NCBI RefSeq assembly: GCF_000759675.1
Contig: NZ_BAWM01000086.1
Coordinates: 68,828 to 132,827, forward strand
Reading direction: 5' to 3'
DNA from: Neobacillus niacini
GTDB lineage: Bacteria; Bacillota; Bacilli; Bacillales; Cytobacillaceae
Length of the DNA stretch: 64,000 nt
In this document: one piece after another, positions 25,555-34,157 of the stretch
Position numbering within the stretch: position 1 is the stretch's first letter
How the letters are laid out: every line of letters begins with the position of its first letter
Notes under the pieces: model-generated
Seen by the model: the letters and a program-made list of their open reading frames with translations, nothing else
Database searches by the model: none
What the model was told of the DNA's origin: nothing
Translations under genes and position numbers: made by a program

Positions 25555-25612
25555 GGTGCCTGTCACCACTCGTGGACAAAACCCTTGTTTTGTCCGTCTG
25601 GGGTGGACAGTT
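25555..25612 (+). repeat. GGTGCCTGTCACC hairpin repeat, copy 3
   Basis: Same order as copy 1: GGTGCCTGTCACC, CTCGTGGACAAAA, hairpin with TTTTGTCC, GGGGTGGACAG. The rest of 25416-25918 holds no gene that I can support, only A/T-rich sequence and an unused GGAGGTG at about 25839. Confidence 0.75.
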
Positions 25613-25918
25613 AGAGGAGCTCGAGTTTTTACAGTTTTGTGAATTATTAAAATTGATGTGTTAGTGCTTATTTTATCATGCTATAATTTTGGTGATATAA
25701 AGTACTCTTCAAACTCTCCGATAGTTTTCTCCAATTTGTCATTTTACCTACTTCTTTTCAATGTATCTTTGCATTCCCTTCGTTTTCAATTCATAACTTA
25801 AACAACAATTAGTTAACAATAAGTAATTTTTATTTAGGAGGTGTTGTACGCCAAAAAACTCACATTTGATAATTCGATGATTTTGTATTTAAAAATTAAA
25901 TTTTGTAGGAGGATTTGA

Positions 25919-26419
25919 ATGGGACTAGATATGCATTTATACACTTTTCCAAAGATCGAAGGAATGAATTTGGCTGAAATTCGTTCAGCTGACATCCATC
26001 TAAGTGAGCTAGAAGCAGAAAAGGGCGCCATCTACGAAAAGATAAAGAATCACATTAAACACTTTGAGGAATTAGATTTTTCTTGGCGCAGTCTTCGAAC
26101 AGAAATTACTACTTGGCGTAAGGCTAACCAAATTCATCATTGGTTTGTAAAATTCGTCCAAAATGGTAAAGACGATATGTGTTCCTATGAAGTGTCAAAG
26201 GAAAACCTGCAGGAATTATATAACTCATGCGTAAACGTTCTATTGAAGAGAAAAGCACCACATAATGAATTACCCACAAGGACAGGTCCATTTTTCGGAA
26301 GTACCTCTTATGATGATTATTATTACTGGGAAGTTGATCGGACCAAAACCATTCTTGAAAATCTCCTCGAAAACTTCAATTTTGAAACCCACTATATGGT
26401 GTACTGTGCGGATTGGTAA
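25919..26419 (+). CDS. Conserved hypothetical protein with MGLDM start and WRKANQIHHWFV motif
   Basis: 166 aa. I recognise the pattern, not a function: a family found in phages and bacteria that begins MGLDM-L and contains WRKANxIHxWFV, a Cys/Tyr-containing VQNGKDDMCSYEVS segment, and a C-terminal FFGSTSYDDYYYWEVDRT. The central WRKANQIH is near residues 72-79 here. The residues His, Trp, Asp and Tyr are strongly conserved, suggesting an enzyme or nucleic-acid-binding protein. TAGGAGG precedes the ATG. No neighbour is phage-like. A hairpin follows about 150 bp downstream. Confidence 0.75.
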   Translation: MGLDMHLYTFPKIEGMNLAEIRSADIHLSELEAEKGAIYEKIKNHIKHFEELDFSWRSLRTEITTWRKANQIHHWFVKFVQNGKDDMCSYEVSKENLQELYNSCVNVLLKRKAPHNELPTRTGPFFGSTSYDDYYYWEVDRTKTILENLLENFNFETHYMVYCADW

Positions 26420-26570
26420 AATCCTTAATTCTAATTAATTAAATAATTCCATCTAAACAATATCGTTAACCTTAATTCAAGCAATGAAATTCTTGCGTCA
26501 TTTTACAAATAGAAGAATATGGGTATTGTAATAACCTTGTTTTAATAGTTAGTTATAGAATCATAAAAAA

Positions 26571-26608
26571 ACAAATCCCTATCTTTTTCTGAGTTAGGGC
26601 TTTGTTTG
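26571..26608. terminator. Terminator between convergent genes
   Basis: ACAAATCCCTA and TAGGGCTTTGT form an imperfect stem with flanking A- and T-rich runs. Confidence 0.6.
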
Positions 26609-26656
26609 TGAGAATTTGGAGGATTAATAATGTGAAGTTAGTTGCATAACTAATTT

Positions 26657-27010
26657 TTACTTTTTCTGTGCTAACCATTCTGCGACGATTTTTGCTTCTT
26701 CTGGAGTAATAACCCCTCCGGGCATAGCGCCTTTCCCATTCTTAATAATATTTTCGATATCATTTTGGGCATACTTTGAACCAATTTTATCTAATGCAGG
26801 ACCTGCGCCACCTTTAAAATTTTCTCCATGACAGGACATACAGGAGGTACTGGCAATTTCTTCGGCTTTTTCGGCAGAGGCTGTTTCGCCACCCGCTGTT
26901 TCACCACCAGGTTTGGCTGCATGCCCGGGTCCTTCGTAATAAAAGAGTAAAAATACAAGAAATCCTGCTAATATGATATTGATTCCAGTAGTAGCCCATA
27001 GTTTTTTCAT
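26657..27010 (-). CDS. Membrane-anchored small cytochrome c (c550/c551-like)
   Basis: 117 aa from the ATG at 27010, which has GGAGG just upstream; a longer reading begins before that site. An N-terminal hydrophobic anchor (IILAGFLVFLLFYY) is followed by a Gly/Ala/Glu-rich linker and a single class I haem domain: CMSCHGENFKG is the CxxCH site and GAMPGG holds the distal Met ligand. It resembles CccA/CccB of Bacillus, which carry electrons outside the membrane to a terminal oxidase or reductase. It is preceded, 20 bp apart, by a small membrane protein gene. Confidence 0.88.
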   Translation of the reverse strand: MKKLWATTGINIILAGFLVFLLFYYEGPGHAAKPGGETAGGETASAEKAEEIASTSCMSCHGENFKGGAGPALDKIGSKYAQNDIENIIKNGKGAMPGGVITPEEAKIVAEWLAQKK

Positions 27011-27030
27011 GTGAAATCCTCCACGAGTTT

Positions 27031-27303
27031 TTAATGAAATATTTTTAGGAGAGAGGACCAATTGAATGCGATTGACCAGATAAGGCTGCTAAGTATTAAA
27101 CCAGTTATAAATATATTCCATTTGTGTTTTTTCTTCTCCCAGCAAGCTACAATAATCGCTAATCCTATCGGAATCCCAATAAAGGGCAGCCAGGGAAAGG
27201 ACTCAAAGGTTTTGTATAAATAGATGGCTACACATGCTGTTAATAAGATTGATAATAATAGTTCGCTTAACATTGATAATTCTGATTTTATATGACTGGT
27301 CAT
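27031..27303 (-). CDS. Small membrane protein, hypothetical
   Basis: 90 aa from the ATG at 27303, with GGAGGG upstream. Three hydrophobic segments are visible (LLLSILLTACVAIYLY, LPFIGIPIGLAIIVAC, FITGLILSSLIWSIAF), separated by a KKKHKW loop. No family is recognised. It is in an operon with the cytochrome c gene downstream (20-bp gap), so a role in electron transfer or assembly is a fair guess, but no catalytic residue can be named. Confidence 0.7.
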   Translation of the reverse strand: MTSHIKSELSMLSELLLSILLTACVAIYLYKTFESFPWLPFIGIPIGLAIIVACWEKKKHKWNIFITGLILSSLIWSIAFNWSSLLKIFH

Positions 27304-27343
27304 TGTTTTCCCTCCTGCCATTGCTCTGCTTACACTCGAAGGC

Positions 27344-27622
27344 TCATTCTACGCCTCTGTTTTTATTAAGTTCAAGATCATTGCTTTTTTCCATTTCATC
27401 ATCTGTTTGCGTAGGGCTTTCATCGTGTAGAAAACGTCTGTTATCTTGATTTTTATAATCATTATTACTTTCATTTCTGTTCAACTTACGCTCATAATTT
27501 ATAGGGTGGAAATTTACATCTTTCTCTGGATTCAAAGATCCTCTTTTATCTGCATTGCATGCTGTTAAAAATCCTATTGAAAGAAAAGTAGTCAAAATGG
27601 TGATTTTCCATTTGGTGTTCAT
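27344..27622 (-). CDS. Small lipoprotein, hypothetical
   Basis: 92 aa. The N-terminus MNTKWKITILTTFLSIGFLTAC is a lipoprotein signal peptide with lipobox LTAC. The mature part is short, very hydrophilic and Asn/Asp/Arg-rich (NRNESNNDYKNQDNRRF), and looks disordered. It is the first gene of the minus-strand group before the membrane protein and cytochrome c, 40 bp apart. No function is recognised. Confidence 0.75.
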   Translation of the reverse strand: MNTKWKITILTTFLSIGFLTACNADKRGSLNPEKDVNFHPINYERKLNRNESNNDYKNQDNRRFLHDESPTQTDDEMEKSNDLELNKNRGVE

Positions 27623-27710
27623 ACTATTACTCCTCGTATCATTTTATTGGTAATATTTTTACTATGCACGTTCCTAAATTTTTTAGTCGAAAAATAATGT
27701 GTGTAAATTT

Positions 27711-27860
27711 TTACAAACAAAAAGACCACTGCACTCCTAAAAATAAGGAAAGCAAATGGTCAAATGGGTAGATACCGCCGACGGTTAAACCTGAATTCTT
27801 TAAAAAGGTACGTCTAAAACTGCCTTTTTTTTCGATTTGGTTTTTCTCTTCGTTAGACAA
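27711..27860 (-). pseudogene. N-terminal remnant of a Tat-exported protein
   Basis: 49 codons from TTG 27860, behind a good AGGAGGG. The first 29 residues look like a real twin-arginine leader: an acidic/lysine-rich start, then GSFRRTFLKNSGLTVGG. After residue 30 the frame runs into the arm of a hairpin terminator (GACCATTTGC with GCAGTGGTC) and ends. The mature protein is missing, so this seems to be a deletion scar. A redox enzyme exported by Tat once served by the cytochrome c genes just downstream is a reasonable guess, not a demonstrated one. Confidence 0.5.
27717..27761 (-). terminator. Terminator within the Tat remnant
   Basis: On the minus strand GACCATTTGC and GCAGTGGTC form the stem, with an inner TCCT/AGGA pair and TTTTTG after it. 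It would have ended the transcript of the lost gene. Confidence 0.6.
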
Positions 27861-27983
27861 AAAAACCCTCCTAAATCTTCATTAAAGAAAGTATTATGCA
27901 AAAACTTGTTTGTAGGTGAAAAGGAGAATCTGATTTACCTATTTTTTTCCATCTCTCTAACCTGATCACTTTAAAAACAAAAA

Positions 27984-28022
27984 TGAATCAACCCGCTATT
28001 TTTGGAATAGCGGGTTGATTCA
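27984..28022. terminator. Terminator after the anion permease gene
   Basis: TGAATCAACCCGCTATT and AATAGCGGGTTGATTCA form a perfect 17-bp stem. It lies immediately downstream of the minus-strand permease gene. Confidence 0.85.
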
Positions 28023-28027
28023 ATGGA

Positions 28028-29179
28028 TTAAAATATTTTTAGGATTTTTAAAATAATATATGGGATCAAGGTTAATACAAATAAAAACGAAAAGTTGTAT
28101 AGGCTGAACTTCAGTAAATATTTTTTCCCCTGGTTGGGATAGGATTGAATATATAACTTATAGGAAATCACACTTGCCATCGAAGCAATAATGGTACCTA
28201 GACCACCGATATTTACTCCTAATAATAAAGGTTTCCAATTCGAAGTAAACTCTGCCAGAAGGATGGAGGCAGGGACATTACTAATAAATTGACTTAAAAG
28301 GATAGAGTTGAAATAGACCGAAGCAGAGTCTTTCAGACTTGCACTTGCCAACACATGCACGGCATTTGTGTTGGATATATTTCCTACAAAAATAAAAAAA
28401 CAAATAAAGGTTAATAGCAGTAAATAATCAATTTTAAACAATAGTTTACGATTCAAAATGGCAACAATTATCAAGGTAACAATGAAAGCAACTTGAAAAG
28501 GGATTACACCAAAAATGGAAGCGATGATGATGATTAAAACCATTCCCCATACCATTGTTTTCTTTGGATCGGTAATCTGTATCGGAGGAATCTCTACCTT
28601 CAATTCTTTTTTATCTAGTCTACGAATGAAGAAATATAAACAAATGATACCAAGAATAGCTAGTAAAAGAACCGTCATGAAAAAGGGCATCGGCGTTATT
28701 CCATAAAAAGAATAGATAAACAAATTTTGTGGATTTCCCATTGGCGTTAGACTGCTGCCAATATTTGCAGCGATCGTTTGCAGGATAATCGTTTCCATCA
28801 TGGGCATTTTCGTTTTCCTGCTAATTACCAGGGTCAGAGGCACGAAAGTTAGTAATGCCACATCGTTTGTCATGAACATGGAGCTGAAAAAACATAACAA
28901 TATGAGAATTGCTGAAACTGATTTACTATTATTGCATTTATTTAATATAGAGATAGCAAATTTGTCTAAAACTCTTAGTTCCTCGAAAGCCTTAATCGCA
29001 AGCATCAGGTTAAATAAACTAATCAAAACAGGAAAATTTAGATACTCTATTTTGGGAGATTGAAATAAACAGCTGCCAGCTGCTAAAACAATAGAGATGG
29101 TAAAAACCATGTCTTTTTTTAGAAAGCCTAGATTTAGCTTGATCCTTTTTTTATTTTGAATTAAAACGGACTCTTTCAC
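28028..29179 (-). CDS. Ion-transporter superfamily permease (CitM/ArsB/NhaD-like)
   Basis: 383 aa, about 10-11 transmembrane helices. FFSSMFMTNDVALLTFVPL and AANIGSSLTPMGNPQNLFIY are the paired hairpin signatures of the IT superfamily (SSxxTNDV and GSxxTPxGNPQN), and ISNVPASILL near residue 305 is the second one. Members export or import citrate, arsenite or other anions, or exchange sodium and protons; the substrate here is not decided. It has its own terminator. The region upstream is short and divergent from the DinB-like gene. Confidence 0.85.
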   Translation of the reverse strand: MKESVLIQNKKRIKLNLGFLKKDMVFTISIVLAAGSCLFQSPKIEYLNFPVLISLFNLMLAIKAFEELRVLDKFAISILNKCNNSKSVSAILILLCFFSSMFMTNDVALLTFVPLTLVISRKTKMPMMETIILQTIAANIGSSLTPMGNPQNLFIYSFYGITPMPFFMTVLLLAILGIICLYFFIRRLDKKELKVEIPPIQITDPKKTMVWGMVLIIIIASIFGVIPFQVAFIVTLIIVAILNRKLLFKIDYLLLLTFICFFIFVGNISNTNAVHVLASASLKDSASVYFNSILLSQFISNVPASILLAEFTSNWKPLLLGVNIGGLGTIIASMASVISYKLYIQSYPNQGKKYLLKFSLYNFSFLFVLTLIPYIILKILKIF

Positions 29180-29363
29180 ATTACACCACCGATGTTTGAT
29201 AGACTTGAAGTATATTCACAACGTTAAGATTCTATCATGGAGCTTACTTTTTAGGAATCAAAAATAACCCAACTAAATGCGGATGGGAAATTTTTGTATT
29301 ATGAGCAAAAATGGTTTATTATGCTATTGTACTGAAAAAACAAATAGTAATGGAGGAAATGGA

Positions 29364-29867
29364 ATGTATACTTCTATCTCACATTTTATCGATGAATGGA
29401 ATCAAGAAGCAGCTACAACCCAAAAGGTTTTAGATGCCTTAACGGATGAGTCACTTCAACAAAGGGTTTCACCTGAAGACCGTACTTTAGGAGCCATTGC
29501 TTGGCATATTGTTTCTAGTACACCAGGAATGCTTATTGAGTTTGGCGTAACAGTTGATTCGGTTAAAGACGAAAGCACTATTCCAACCTCAGCTAGGGAA
29601 ATTGCAGAAACATTTCGAAGTGTAAGTGCTAACACTAGTGAGGCAATTGGCAACCAATGGACAGATCAAACTTTAACTGAAATGAAAAATGTATTTGGAA
29701 TGGAATTGCAAAAAGCCGCAACACTTAATATGCTCATCAAGCATATTGTTCATCATAGGGGGCAAATGACAGTTCTCATGCGCCAAGCTGGTTTGAAGGT
29801 TCCAGGAGTTTATGGACCATCAAGAGAGGAATGGAGCCTTATGGGAATGGAAGCTCCATCTATCTAA
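29364..29867 (+). CDS. DinB/YfiT-like four-helix metal-binding protein
   Basis: 167 aa from ATG 29364, preceded by ATGGAGG; longer readings to 29277 lack a ribosome binding site. The His triad of DinB-type enzymes is visible: GAIAWHIV (first His), and IKHIVHHRGQMTVLMRQAG (last two, HHRGQ). These bind a divalent metal and, in known members, serve thiol-dependent transferase reactions such as bacillithiol S-transfer. The C-terminal VPGVYGPSREEW is typical. No neighbours support a more specific role. Confidence 0.88.
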   Translation: MYTSISHFIDEWNQEAATTQKVLDALTDESLQQRVSPEDRTLGAIAWHIVSSTPGMLIEFGVTVDSVKDESTIPTSAREIAETFRSVSANTSEAIGNQWTDQTLTEMKNVFGMELQKAATLNMLIKHIVHHRGQMTVLMRQAGLKVPGVYGPSREEWSLMGMEAPSI

Positions 29868-29890
29868 TGGTTTCTTAGTAGATACATGTA

Positions 29891-29917
29891 AGCACTCATC
29901 AAATGGGTGCTTTTTCT
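29891..29917 (+). terminator. Terminator after the DinB-like gene
   Basis: AGCACTCA and TGGGTGCT form a short stem followed by TTTTTC. Confidence 0.7.
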
Positions 29918-30077
29918 TATGTTCAAAAAATATAACAAAAGAATTCCTTATTCTCCGCATTTTTACAGTTCTCTACGACTTTTGACGTATTTTTTAGTTT
30001 AGAATCGAAAATTTATTATTTTGGATGTATAATAGATTCTTGTGTTGTTCTATTAAAAAGAAGGAGGTAGTATTTTG

Positions 30078-30458
30078 ATGGAATGGACTTTATTCGGATT
30101 GTTTCTGCTCTCCGCCTTATTGCTAGTGTTTTCAATTCTTAAGACATATCGTGACTCTAAAGTAGAAAAAAAGCAAATTGATTTAGTACATGTATCAATG
30201 ATGAAAGAAATCAATAGCATTCAAGACTCAATCCGAGATATCGAGCTTGATATAGAAGTGGTTATTAAAGAAGCTGGAATTAAACTTTCTGCAGACGAGA
30301 AGCTTTTTATGCGTGAAGTAATAGACTTATACAGACGTAATTACTCAATTGAAAGCATCGCTGAGAAAAAAGAAGTATCAGAAACTGAAATTGAACAGCT
30401 GCTAACACCTTATCTGAAAATGAAGGATGAAGGGGGACTAGTTGCCAATGCGAATTAA
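30078..30458 (+). CDS. Membrane-anchored protein with C-terminal HTH-like region, hypothetical
   Basis: 126 aa from ATG 30078 (AAGGAGG upstream). One N-terminal transmembrane helix (LFGLFLLSALLLVFSIL) is followed by a long charged helix (IDLVHVSMMKEINSIQDSIRDIELDIE), probably a coiled coil, and then a helix-turn-helix-like stretch, YRRNYSIESIAEKKEVSETEIEQLL. The pattern is a membrane-tethered scaffold with a DNA- or protein-binding tail. Its last 11 bp overlap the next gene, which suggests translational coupling. No named family is recognised. Confidence 0.75.
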   Translation: MEWTLFGLFLLSALLLVFSILKTYRDSKVEKKQIDLVHVSMMKEINSIQDSIRDIELDIEVVIKEAGIKLSADEKLFMREVIDLYRRNYSIESIAEKKEVSETEIEQLLTPYLKMKDEGGLVANAN

Positions 30459-30924
30459 CTTATTGAGCAGCTTTGCAGCAGGTTTACTTATTTCGACAAC
30501 GATATGTGGCGTTGTATACTTCACTGATGATAGTACTCCTCAAAAAGCATCAGCCAAATCTTCCGAAAAAGTTCAACTAACTGCAGCACAGATGAAGGAA
30601 CATCTTGAATCTGCAGGTTATGTTGTTCAAACAAAAGATGAATTAGAAAAGACTTTGCAAGCAGCAAAGAATGTTGAAACAAAGCCTGCTGATTCAAAAG
30701 AAAAGGATAAACCCGTAACCCAAGTAGTAGTCAATGTAGCAGATGGGATGACTAGTATCGATGTCGCTAATGTGCTCGTTCAAGCGAGTTTGATCCCTGA
30801 TGCGTTTGCCTTCACGCAGGATATTGAAGCAAGAGGGTTACAAAACGCTTTACGTCCAGGTTCCTATACAGTTAATAGTGGAATGTCATACGACCAAATC
30901 ATTGGAACTATTTTTACAAATTAA
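30448..30924 (+). CDS. Short MltG/YceG-like protein lacking the catalytic domain
   Basis: 158 aa from ATG 30448, behind AAGGGGG. It has an N-terminal hydrophobic anchor (LLSSFAAGLLISTTICGVVYF), a charged linker rich in Lys and Glu, and a C-terminal stretch (about 90-158) resembling the LysM-like subdomain of MltG: VVVNVADGMTSIDVANVLVQASLI then LQNALRPGSYTVNSGMSYDQII. The catalytic transglycosylase part with its essential Glu is absent, and MltG is normally more than 340 aa. It therefore could bind glycans only. It overlaps the preceding gene. Confidence 0.78.
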   Translation: MRINLLSSFAAGLLISTTICGVVYFTDDSTPQKASAKSSEKVQLTAAQMKEHLESAGYVVQTKDELEKTLQAAKNVETKPADSKEKDKPVTQVVVNVADGMTSIDVANVLVQASLIPDAFAFTQDIEARGLQNALRPGSYTVNSGMSYDQIIGTIFTN

Positions 30925-30936
30925 ATAGAACAAATC

Positions 30937-30967
30937 AAAAGCCGTACTCTTTTAGAGTCCGGCTTTT
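30937..30967 (+). terminator. Terminator
   Basis: AAAAGCCGTACTCT and AGAGTCCGGCTTTT form a stem with one mismatch and T-run. Confidence 0.85.
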
Positions 30968-31054
30968 CTTAATCGAAAAATCTACTAGTATATTCCAAGA
31001 ACTCGTCGATATGATAAAATAAGAATATTATATATTCAGAGGAGCAGCTATCAT

Positions 31055-32605
31055 ATGGATAAACAATCTTACTTCTATCAGTTTATTGAGCCTATATCTA
31101 AAGAACTGGCGTTAGTAGCACGTGAATTGGAAAATAGTATTTTTTCCAGTCCAAGAACCATGCTGACACACGCTCGTGTATTTATGGAAAATATTTTGCA
31201 GCAGGTTATACGTGCTGAGGAATTGCCAGAAGATCCTCGAGCAAATTTAAAAGATCAGCTTGATATGCTTAACGACAAAGGATATTTAATTCCTGAAATA
31301 AGAGATGCTTTGCATTTTGTTAGGCAAATTGGAAATCAAGCAGCCCATAATTCGAGAATGTTCCGGTATTCTGAGGCATTATTGTCTTGGGAAGCATTAT
31401 ATAAAATTGTCAAATGGTATGTGGAGGTGTACGGTCCAGTAGATATTACTGTTCCGGATTATCAGGATCCATCACCTATCCTGGAAAAAAGATATGATAT
31501 GTCCGAGCTTGAAATTAGACTCCAGTCACTTGAAGAGCTCCTTTCTAATTCGGTTGAAAAGCTATCTGCTGAGTCTGCACTGGCAGAAGCAGCAGTAAGT
31601 GTTGAAACCCCTGAAGCAGCAGCACCTACAAATGAAGAGGGTAATCCAGGAGTGACCACGATTCGTACAATTTCGTATAATGGCAGACAATTGGAAGTTC
31701 CCTATTTTCTTCGCGATGTGTTCCTGCTGCCACAACGATTTGATAAATCCGAAACCTTTCTCATTCGATTAGGAGCAGAGCAACAAGGACGGATCATGAG
31801 TGAGCTGCCAAAGAATCTCACGGGTCTTCACAAGCATGTGAAACGGTATAGTGAAAAGAATGATGAAATACTCTTTGAGGAATTAAGGACTTTTATTGAG
31901 GAAGAAATAATTAGAAGGAATCTATCACTTAAACGACAAGGTGAACTGTTTTTCTTTTACAAGGCTGACCATATCATTGTCACCGAAGAACTTTCCAAGG
32001 TTCCGCTTACCTCGGCAGAATTCACTGGCATTCCAAGCCTATTAAGACAACTTAATGAAGATCAAATTGAAAGTGTGGGACAGCTTCCGAAGGAGCTTGT
32101 TATCCTGGCGAAATATGAAAATGTCGGGATTGGCACAGTCGAAAAGCTGTTTGAGCAGTTGAAGAAAAAAGCAAATGAAAAAGCCGCTGTTACACCAGAG
32201 GTCGAGGAGTCTAATCGGACAAGTTATAAAAAATGGGAATCCTTATATATCAATGTAAAGCTTGGAAAAGGGAACACTGTTATCCGGGGTGAAAGTGTGC
32301 CTGCCCTTTGGAAAGAAGGTTTAAATTGGATTGAAGATCATCATCTGCCTCTTCATCAAATAATAAAAGAGGGTGTTGTTCTTGGTTCAACCGATAACGG
32401 TAAACGCTTTGCCATGGCGCTTGAACCTGTTCATAAAGATAAAAGGAATTTCACTCAATTGCATACCTATAAATCTAAAATAACAGGTGCAACGTATTAC
32501 CTTGAAACCAAAATTAATCCAAAATCCGGACTTGAAACTCTGGCAAAATTACTTACACGTTTAGGTGTAGAAGTGAAAATTCCATTATTAGAAAGTAATG
32601 ATTAA
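31055..32605 (+). CDS. DUF4145 (HEPN-like) domain protein, large, function unknown
   Basis: 516 aa. Residues about 1-130 form an all-helical DUF4145 region (ARVFMENILQQVI, HFVRQIGNQAAHNSRMF, with the RQIGNQAAH motif), the domain also found at the N-terminus of some type I restriction and other mobile-defence proteins. A Ser/Ala/Glu-rich linker follows (155-200). Residues near 330-370 (IPSLLRQLNEDQIESVGQL then ILAKYENVGIGTVEKLFEQL) look like a helix-hairpin-helix/RNAP alpha-CTD-type element. The C-terminal 120 residues (WESLYINVKLGKGNTVIRGE onward) are a separate globular part. It stands alone between terminators. Nothing nearby tells its job. Confidence 0.8.
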   Translation: MDKQSYFYQFIEPISKELALVARELENSIFSSPRTMLTHARVFMENILQQVIRAEELPEDPRANLKDQLDMLNDKGYLIPEIRDALHFVRQIGNQAAHNSRMFRYSEALLSWEALYKIVKWYVEVYGPVDITVPDYQDPSPILEKRYDMSELEIRLQSLEELLSNSVEKLSAESALAEAAVSVETPEAAAPTNEEGNPGVTTIRTISYNGRQLEVPYFLRDVFLLPQRFDKSETFLIRLGAEQQGRIMSELPKNLTGLHKHVKRYSEKNDEILFEELRTFIEEEIIRRNLSLKRQGELFFFYKADHIIVTEELSKVPLTSAEFTGIPSLLRQLNEDQIESVGQLPKELVILAKYENVGIGTVEKLFEQLKKKANEKAAVTPEVEESNRTSYKKWESLYINVKLGKGNTVIRGESVPALWKEGLNWIEDHHLPLHQIIKEGVVLGSTDNGKRFAMALEPVHKDKRNFTQLHTYKSKITGATYYLETKINPKSGLETLAKLLTRLGVEVKIPLLESND

Positions 32606-32610
32606 TAAGA

Positions 32611-32648
32611 CACACCGACATTTTTTAAAAAGGTCGGTGTTATTTTCA
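32611..32648 (+). terminator. Terminator after the DUF4145 gene
   Basis: ACACCGAC and GTCGGTGT form the stem; a T-rich stretch follows. Confidence 0.75.
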
Positions 32649-32764
32649 TTTTGGTAAAAATAATTATATCCATGAAATACCAAAGGATTTATAATATAGA
32701 GTAATAAATTTAGAGTACCGAAATAAATTAATGAAGATATTCTAATTAAAAGGTGTTGGAGAGA

Positions 32765-34111
32765 ATGCAAAAAACAGAAGAAGCGCTCAGTATGAAATCC
32801 TTGTTCATTTTCTTTATTCCTTTAGGATTGTCTGCTAGTCTTGTTACGATTTCCCATATCATCATAAATAGTACATTAGTTAGAGCGGATAATTCTGAAT
32901 TTATTTTGGCAAGTTATGCGATTGCGATGAGTTTGTTTGGAATTACAGAACGGCTAGGAAATTTGCTTCGTCAAACTTGTTCTTCATTGGTGAGGGATAA
33001 AAATTCGTATAAATTAATGTCCCATTTTGCTTTTTACTTAATAGTTAGTTTAATGTTGGTCGCCATTTCAGTTGCATATACACCGGCAGGAGATTTTATT
33101 TTTGCGAAAATCTTCGGAGCTAATGGGAACATGGTGGAGGATATTAAGGGGATTTACCAAGTACTTATATTCGTTACGATTTTTTCTGCACTCCGTTGTT
33201 TAGCCCAGGGAATTATTATTTATAACCGACAAACAAAATGGTTAACCATTGGAATGGTCATAAGGCTGGTAGCCATGTATCTGTTGTCCTTATATTTCAT
33301 TCACAGTGGTCAAATTTCAGGAAAATCAGGTGCGATTATTTTCTTAATCGGAATGATGATTGAATGTTTAATCAGCTTTATTGAAGCAAGGAGCTTAGTT
33401 CTCAAAATGCCTGAAAAGCACGAGCTACAAATAGAGTCTAAGAGAACTATATTCAAGTTTTATAGTCCACTTATGTTTTCTTCTGTAATTGTCGTTATGA
33501 TAGGACCTGCAGTCAATGTTTCTTTAGGTAAAACAGTTAATATCGAGCTTGCCATTGCGAGTTACGCCATAGCCATGAGTGTGACCCAATTGATTTTAAG
33601 TTTTTTCACCTATATCCATCAAATTGTTATCAATTTTTATGGTGACCATAACACCATTGTGAAGAAGTTTTTAATTGTGATAGGTTTTGTCCCGTGTATA
33701 TTAGTGGGCATTCTATCGTATACTCCGCTTGGAGGACTATTTTTAGAGCATGTGATTGGGGTAAATGGAAGATTATTAGATGCCAGTTTACAAGTTCTAA
33801 AAGTCACCATGTTAATGGCGTTAGTGTTTCCGTTTGTGGATTTCTATAATGGATTATTGATGGTATATAAACGAACAAAAGTAACGATTATTTCTCAGTC
33901 TGCCAATTTTGTAGTTACATTGATTGCGTTAATCATAGGAGTGAATTTTGCAGCTCAATGGAATGGATCAATCGGCGCAATAGGACTTTCTTTTGGGTTT
34001 TTGGCGGAGTTAATCGTTGTAGGCAGCTTCGTCCACGCCATAGAGCGTAAAGAAGGAAAAGCTACTATGATTGGTATAAAAGGGTTTTTAAAAGCAGACA
34101 AAAATCGGTAA
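32765..34111 (+). CDS. MOP-superfamily (MATE/flippase-like) membrane exporter
   Basis: 448 aa from ATG 32765; TTGGAGAG upstream is the ribosome binding site and overlaps an in-frame TTG at 32753, which is rejected. About 12-14 transmembrane helices. The repeated ASYAIAMS element, once near residue 53 and again near 265, marks the two pseudo-symmetric halves typical of MATE and polysaccharide flippases. It exports a drug, sodium-coupled solute or a lipid-linked molecule; this cannot be narrowed. No biosynthetic genes are adjacent. A hairpin terminator follows the stop. Confidence 0.82.
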   Translation: MQKTEEALSMKSLFIFFIPLGLSASLVTISHIIINSTLVRADNSEFILASYAIAMSLFGITERLGNLLRQTCSSLVRDKNSYKLMSHFAFYLIVSLMLVAISVAYTPAGDFIFAKIFGANGNMVEDIKGIYQVLIFVTIFSALRCLAQGIIIYNRQTKWLTIGMVIRLVAMYLLSLYFIHSGQISGKSGAIIFLIGMMIECLISFIEARSLVLKMPEKHELQIESKRTIFKFYSPLMFSSVIVVMIGPAVNVSLGKTVNIELAIASYAIAMSVTQLILSFFTYIHQIVINFYGDHNTIVKKFLIVIGFVPCILVGILSYTPLGGLFLEHVIGVNGRLLDASLQVLKVTMLMALVFPFVDFYNGLLMVYKRTKVTIISQSANFVVTLIALIIGVNFAAQWNGSIGAIGLSFGFLAELIVVGSFVHAIERKEGKATMIGIKGFLKADKNR

Positions 34112-34157
34112 TGCATCACTTCATGAGGTCAATTATGTTTGATACAATATGATTTTG

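Noticed and set aside
25434..25664. Open frame of 76 codons after the CoA cluster
   Set aside because: It runs through repeat copy 3, has no ribosome binding site and shows no protein-like pattern.
25839..25918. Short frame after an AGGAGGTG upstream of the MGLDM protein gene
   Set aside because: The possible GTG/TTG starts overlap the ribosome binding site or lie too close; it gives an 18-25 residue peptide with no support.
27711..27860. Remnant of nosZ (nitrous oxide reductase)
   Set aside because: The neighbouring cytochrome c suggested it, but the Gram-positive enzymes I recall use Sec signals, and nothing of the mature protein remains to test it.
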